DNA of 64,000 nt, taken from Adiantum capillus-veneris. Its lineage: Eukaryota > Streptophyta > Polypodiopsida > Polypodiales > Pteridaceae. Below the pieces are notes generated by a model that was not told where the DNA came from, searched no databases, and saw only the letters and a program-made list of their open reading frames with translations. The stretch covers positions 131,605,420 to 131,669,419 of the forward strand of contig CM043964.1 of the NCBI GenBank assembly GCA_014529385.2, written 5' to 3'. This document shows, in pieces, positions 60,186-64,000 of this stretch. Position numbers and translations under genes: made by a program. The stretch's first letter is position 1. Every line of letters begins with the position of its first letter.

Positions 60186-61085
60186 GCAAGCCAAAATCTA
60201 ACATCTGTTGAGAAAGTACCGAGCTCGAGGAGTTGTGGATGAAACACGTTGTCCATTCTTGCTGAGTCAAAAAGGGGCGCCAAAACAAAGATTTAGTCGT
60301 TATAAAGCGAGCCTTAGTTTTGTTCACACACAAGCTGTCACCTAGAGGTACTCAGGTTGGGCTTGTACTTTGAAAATATGCCTTGAGAACTTGAGCCCAT
60401 TGAAAATAGAACTACCTATAGTAACACGGTGTTCTTGTTGCTACATTGGTGCAGTCTAATCTCCCTTAGTAGGTTCAGTGCCAATGCATCTCCCTTCTTG
60501 TCCATTAAGAAGAGTAGACTGCACCAATGCATCAACAACAGCACCATGCTAATGTAGGTAGTTCTATTTTGAATGGGGTCAAGTTCTCAAGGCATATTTT
60601 CAAAGTATAAGACCAACATGAGAACCTCTAAGTGACAACTTTTATGTGAACAAAACTAAGGCTCGCTTTATAACAGCTAAATCTTTGTTTTGGAGCCCCT
60701 TTCCCATTCACAGCTTCTTGTCTCTATCAGAATGGACAAGAAGTACAACGGTGAGCCTCGATCAGGAGGACTGCAAGTAAGAAACTATCGAGCTCGAGGA
60801 GTTGTGGATGAAATGCCACCTCGCAAGAACGGACAAGAAGGGAGGTGCATTGGCACTAAACCTACCAAGACATATTTTCTAATTGGCACTAAACCTACTG
60901 AGGGAGATGTTCCAATCATTGGAGCTGTAATATTCCCTTGCGTGGGCACGCGACCAAAACTAAGACACACTAGGTGCATTGGCACTAAACCTACTAAGGG
61001 AGATGCTCCGATCATTGGAGCTGCAATTTTTCCTTGCGTGGTCATGCGACCAAAACTAAGCCACATTGAGAAACGACGACAGCCA
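60186..61085. mobile_element. Second foldback element copy
   Basis: 60,190-60,460 (ATTTAGTCGTTATAAAGCGA, GCCTTGAGAACTTGAGCCC) is the reverse complement of 60,525-60,800. The centre is near 60,500. The right side carries about 2.5 tandem copies of the 85-bp unit with GGCACTAAACCTACTAAGGG and ATCATTGGAGCTGCAATTTT (60,845-61,070). A 180-codon plus-strand frame (60690-61229) crosses it, but its product just repeats CIGTKPTKGDAPIIGA and is likely a by-product. Confidence 0.8.
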
Positions 61086-61269
61086 ATTGGACGTGAGATT
61101 GAACATGTGCGGTGTGTGTGCTTGCCCAATGTACCTGCCACTTACCTGCAAACCGCCATGCATGGACTTCTTCCATCTCCATGGGTCAACATAGTCGGGC
61201 TATACCATCATTGCCCAACCCCTCGTTGAGTATTTATGCTCAACCATAGTATTATTTAGGTATGAGAAA

Positions 61270-61535
61270 ACTACATAAGAAGTGAGAACATAATAGCATA
61301 ATAAGAAGCTATATATAGTAGAACTGTACAGATAGATAGAGAGAGAGAGACCGTATCAGCTACATAAACCCCCCGGATCAAATGGAAAGCCCTGAGCTTT
61401 CCCAAGTGTGATGCAAGCTCCACCGGGATCAAATACATGGCATTGAGCACAGCCATCTGTCTCTAGTACATGCATAATCAGCCATTCTTTTGCACCTGTA
61501 AGCCCAAAAATCAACCTCTCGTGCAACTTGACATA
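61270..61535. other. Short spacer, GATA/GA-rich
   Basis: AGATAGATAGAGAGAGAGAG near 61330; nothing else supported. Confidence 0.5.
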
Positions 61536-61538
61536 ACA

Positions 61539-62294
61539 TCAACCTTCAACCTGTATCCATACACCGGCTTCATATCCAAAATAAGCATGTAAACCAACCT
61601 GTGAAGCATTTGCACCATACACCATCAGTCTCTCACCTTCTAGAGAGCTCTCCATAACATACCTCTCATCACGAGAGCTTTGCAAACCATGCACAACTAC
61701 CTGTAAAGCAGCTTTCAAAAGCATGTCCATCAATAGCATAACACCCACCTTTAGCAACCTGTATTCCACTACCGCTGCTTCTTGCATAGCCCAACCTACC
61801 TGTGTTCCAGGCACACCCTCTATTGTAGATCCTTCAAATGGCATACATGCCATACCTGACTCACCATGCCAATCTTTGTCCACCATAGCCTGTGATGCTT
61901 CATCTTCAACCACTTCATGCAAGAGCAAATCAGATTTCTCGATTACCTTTGCCTGCTCTTCAAGGACTTCTTCTACGACCATATCACCTGCTAAGCGAGA
62001 GACAAAGCCATGATTTATTACCTTGTCTTCTGGTAGGTCGACATCGCCAACACCTTGTGGAATGCACTACCACTCTTCAATACACTCAGTACGGCAAGGT
62101 TGCCCAACCCCCTAGCTAGCTTCTTCCTGTACAGCTTCAACCATTTCTTTGCCAACACCTTCAAACTTGTCCTGTGAACTCTGATCCATAGCCTCCTTTG
62201 ATTCTTCATGCACACAAACTTTGACCAAGACCGCATCCTTGCTAGCCGAGCTAGCAGACTCTTGTACAGCATCACACCAAATTGGAGGGTACAA
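61539..62294 (-). pseudogene. Acidic protein of unknown family, degenerate
   Basis: One minus frame runs from 62294 to 61539 with two in-frame TAG stops near 62112 and 62070. The product is acidic and Ala/Val/Glu-rich (MVVEEVLEEQAKVIEKSDLL, HEVVEDEASQAMVDKD), with no motif I can assign. It lies downstream of the gag fragment in the same orientation, so it may be an extra reading frame or a captured segment of that retroelement. Confidence 0.4.
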
Positions 62295-62538
62295 ATTGAA
62301 ATGAATGACCAGAATGGCTTACCAATGGCAAAGAAACTACCTCTTTGATGCCCCAGGGAGGTCACCTAATAAAAATGTAACCTATCACGTGAGTTCAACA
62401 GAAGGGTATTTAAAGTTCTTGACATTTACAGAAATATATATACAGAAGGGCATTATTTTTTTTAATTTAAAAAAAACTTACAGATTTTAAAAGAAAAGGG
62501 TACATTATATTCTTAACAAAATTCACAGAAAAGGGGTT

Positions 62539-63189
62539 TTACAAACATGTCTTGAACGCACGGGATATGGTAGTTTTACACATAGTGAATACCCCGAGTT
62601 TGACGCTTGACCTTTCTCTTGGCACAGGATGAAGCTCCATTGTCAAGCTATATCCATAAATTTCAAGCTTCAACAATCCCATCTCTAGCTTCTTCTTTGC
62701 TTTCCTGATCTTTGCCTTGGCTAAGCAAACCATTTGCTCATAGTCCTCTGCACCACCGCACTCGACCTCCTCTTTGATTCACGGATGCAAGCAAGCTAGA
62801 AACTGCTCTCGCTTGAAATGGTCTCCATTTCGCACACATGTAACAGCAGCTAATCTCCCCCAAATAGACTCAAATTTATCCAAAAACAAAGTAAAATCTT
62901 CACTTACATATTGCTTTAGCTTTCTCAATTGCTCACCCAAGTCTGATGGAGAAACCCACTTCTGAAAATCTTCAACAAACTGCTTCCGAATCTCTCTCAA
63001 CCACTGACGATCTGCAACCTTCAATCCTTCAAACCAGGCTTTGGCTCGTCCTTGTAGAATCAATGGTAGGGTCTTCAATTTGGCTTCATGTCCACAAATT
63101 CTCAACTGCAATAGGTATAGCTCCAGATCGGAAAACCAAACTGCAGCCTCTTCTTCTCCAGCAAGCACCAAGTCAATATCATGCATCAT
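62539..63189 (-). pseudogene. Retrotransposon gag fragment
   Basis: Starts MMHDIDLVLAGEEEAAVWFS at 63189 and has LILQGRAKAWFEGL, FVEDFQKWVSP and LRKLKQYVSEDFTLFLDKFE, the look of a retrotransposon gag domain. A single TGA (62781-62779) interrupts the frame, which then continues (KEEVECGGAEDYEQMVCLAK) to 62539. No zinc knuckle, protease or RT follows. The start is only about 60 bases from the probable LTR, as usual for gypsy gag. Confidence 0.65.
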
Positions 63190-63229
63190 CTTCCGGCTTT
63201 AAAGCTTCACTGAGGAACAATCAGTAGAC

Positions 63230-63247
63230 CCTCAGTGGGGGCACCAC
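63230..63247 (-). other. Candidate primer-binding site
   Basis: The minus strand reads GTGGTGCCCCCACTGAGG directly after a CCCATCA LTR end. It is positioned as a primer site; the cognate tRNA is not assigned. Confidence 0.45.
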
Positions 63248-64000
63248 TGATGGGATGGGGGAAAAGGATACAACACCCGATACATGATATGAATGCCTCT
63301 CTATAGCCCAGCAGATATCCAACACCCCAAGACACACAGAATCACACACATAGGCACACTTTTTGCCAATCTTTAATGCACCGACTCACTTACAAGTGCC
63401 ACCAGCTATACACAATCACATTCATCAACTTTGCAATACACATTAAGCTCGCCCAACCTCTCTCTTCCGCTCGCTGTGCACACAAACACACAAAATACCC
63501 GAAGCCACCGCTATGATGGGCACTATACACGAGACAAAAAGGACAAGATGATTATAGCCCAACCATGAAAAAAACAAAATAACCATAGATACGTTCTCTA
63601 TCATCAATAGCTAGACACAATATTGGCGACGGTCGTATACACTTTTTTGGAGTGTCTTGGCTTCATCCACACATGGAACACCTTCCCCTAGCTTGCGGCA
63701 TCCCTCACGTGTCCTGTCAATCTTCCATCTTGTCTTTCACGGCCACTACTGTAGCAAATGCGCTGATGGGCTGCAGCCCTTCCAATGTAAGTCACGGCCT
63801 CAGCACCTTGATGGCGACCCTCTACTTTCTCTGATCTGACCTACCCTTGGTGGCTCTTCCAATTGGAGCCTCTCTCTACTGCACCTCAAGCCCCTGGCTG
63901 CCTTCAACCAAACTGAGGCGATGCCCTGCAGCTCTGGCGTCTTTTCACAAGCTCCACCCCCCCGTCAACTCGCTGCCTCTAATCCTCCTCTTCCCCCATG
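63248..64000 (-). repeat. Probable LTR running to or near the window end
   Basis: Begins TGATGGGATGGGGG beside the candidate primer site. It is a non-coding mixed-composition segment that becomes GC-richer after 63,640. No second copy is present, so its outer limit is unknown. Confidence 0.4.

Noticed and set aside
60690-61229. 180-codon frame with repeated CIGTKPTKGDAPIIGA
   Set aside because: It lies in foldback arms made of an 85-bp tandem unit, and other copies of the arm do not keep the frame.

Overview
The window looks like repeat-dominated nuclear DNA from a land plant with a large genome. The evidence is spliced exons with GT/AG borders, several LTR-retrotransposon families primed by initiator Met tRNA, a plant-type LINE, minisatellites, long CT/AT/GT microsatellites, and no compact operon-like genes. 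A fern or another non-seed plant is my best guess, because the DUF8039/DUF7869-type transposase-like protein is a family I associate with those lineages. I cannot fix the species. No intact housekeeping gene was recognised.

Layout. 1-5.1 kb: two adjacent minus-strand Ty3/gypsy-type elements (gag; gag-protease) and a 100-bp minisatellite. 5.1-8.4 kb: the 3' end of a plus-strand LTR element with polypurine tract and LTR. 8.4-10.9 kb: AT-rich DNA with short tandem duplications. 10.97-14.2 kb: a minus-strand, single-frame, stop-riddled transposase-like gene. 14.3-21.9 kb: two large arrays of a palindrome-bearing repeat in opposite orientation, around a 1.5-kb spacer that looks like a divergent promoter. 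22.1-34.85 kb: plus-strand exon-like blocks with a ParB-like segment, a possible degenerate N6-adenine-methyltransferase-like segment and an FCP1/NIF-phosphatase-like segment. A truncated Ty1/copia element sits in one intron, and the same palindromic repeats fill the others. 37.1-40.5 kb: an LTR retrotransposon with a 934-bp LTR, Athila/Tat-type primer site, and an untranslated leader carrying four 24-bp palindromes. 40.7-44.8 kb: microsatellites and a GC-rich pocket. 44.8-61.1 kb: a large foldback element, split by a LINE (46,095-58,819, 12-bp target duplication), itself split by a 5.5-kb insertion, with a second foldback copy to the right. 61.5-64 kb: a minus-strand gag region and a probable LTR.

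The most unusual part is 10.9-37.1 kb. A transposase-like gene and a ParB/MTase/FCP1-like coding region are transcribed away from a shared spacer, and both have first introns packed with mirror-image arrays of the same perfect palindrome (core ATGGCCCTAGGGCCAT). I propose this is one very large, decayed DNA transposon that carries its own DNA-modification and phosphatase-like genes and many copies of a candidate binding site. The right end is lost to the retrotransposon insertion at 37,099, and no terminal inverted repeat was found. This is inference and should be tested by comparing copies.
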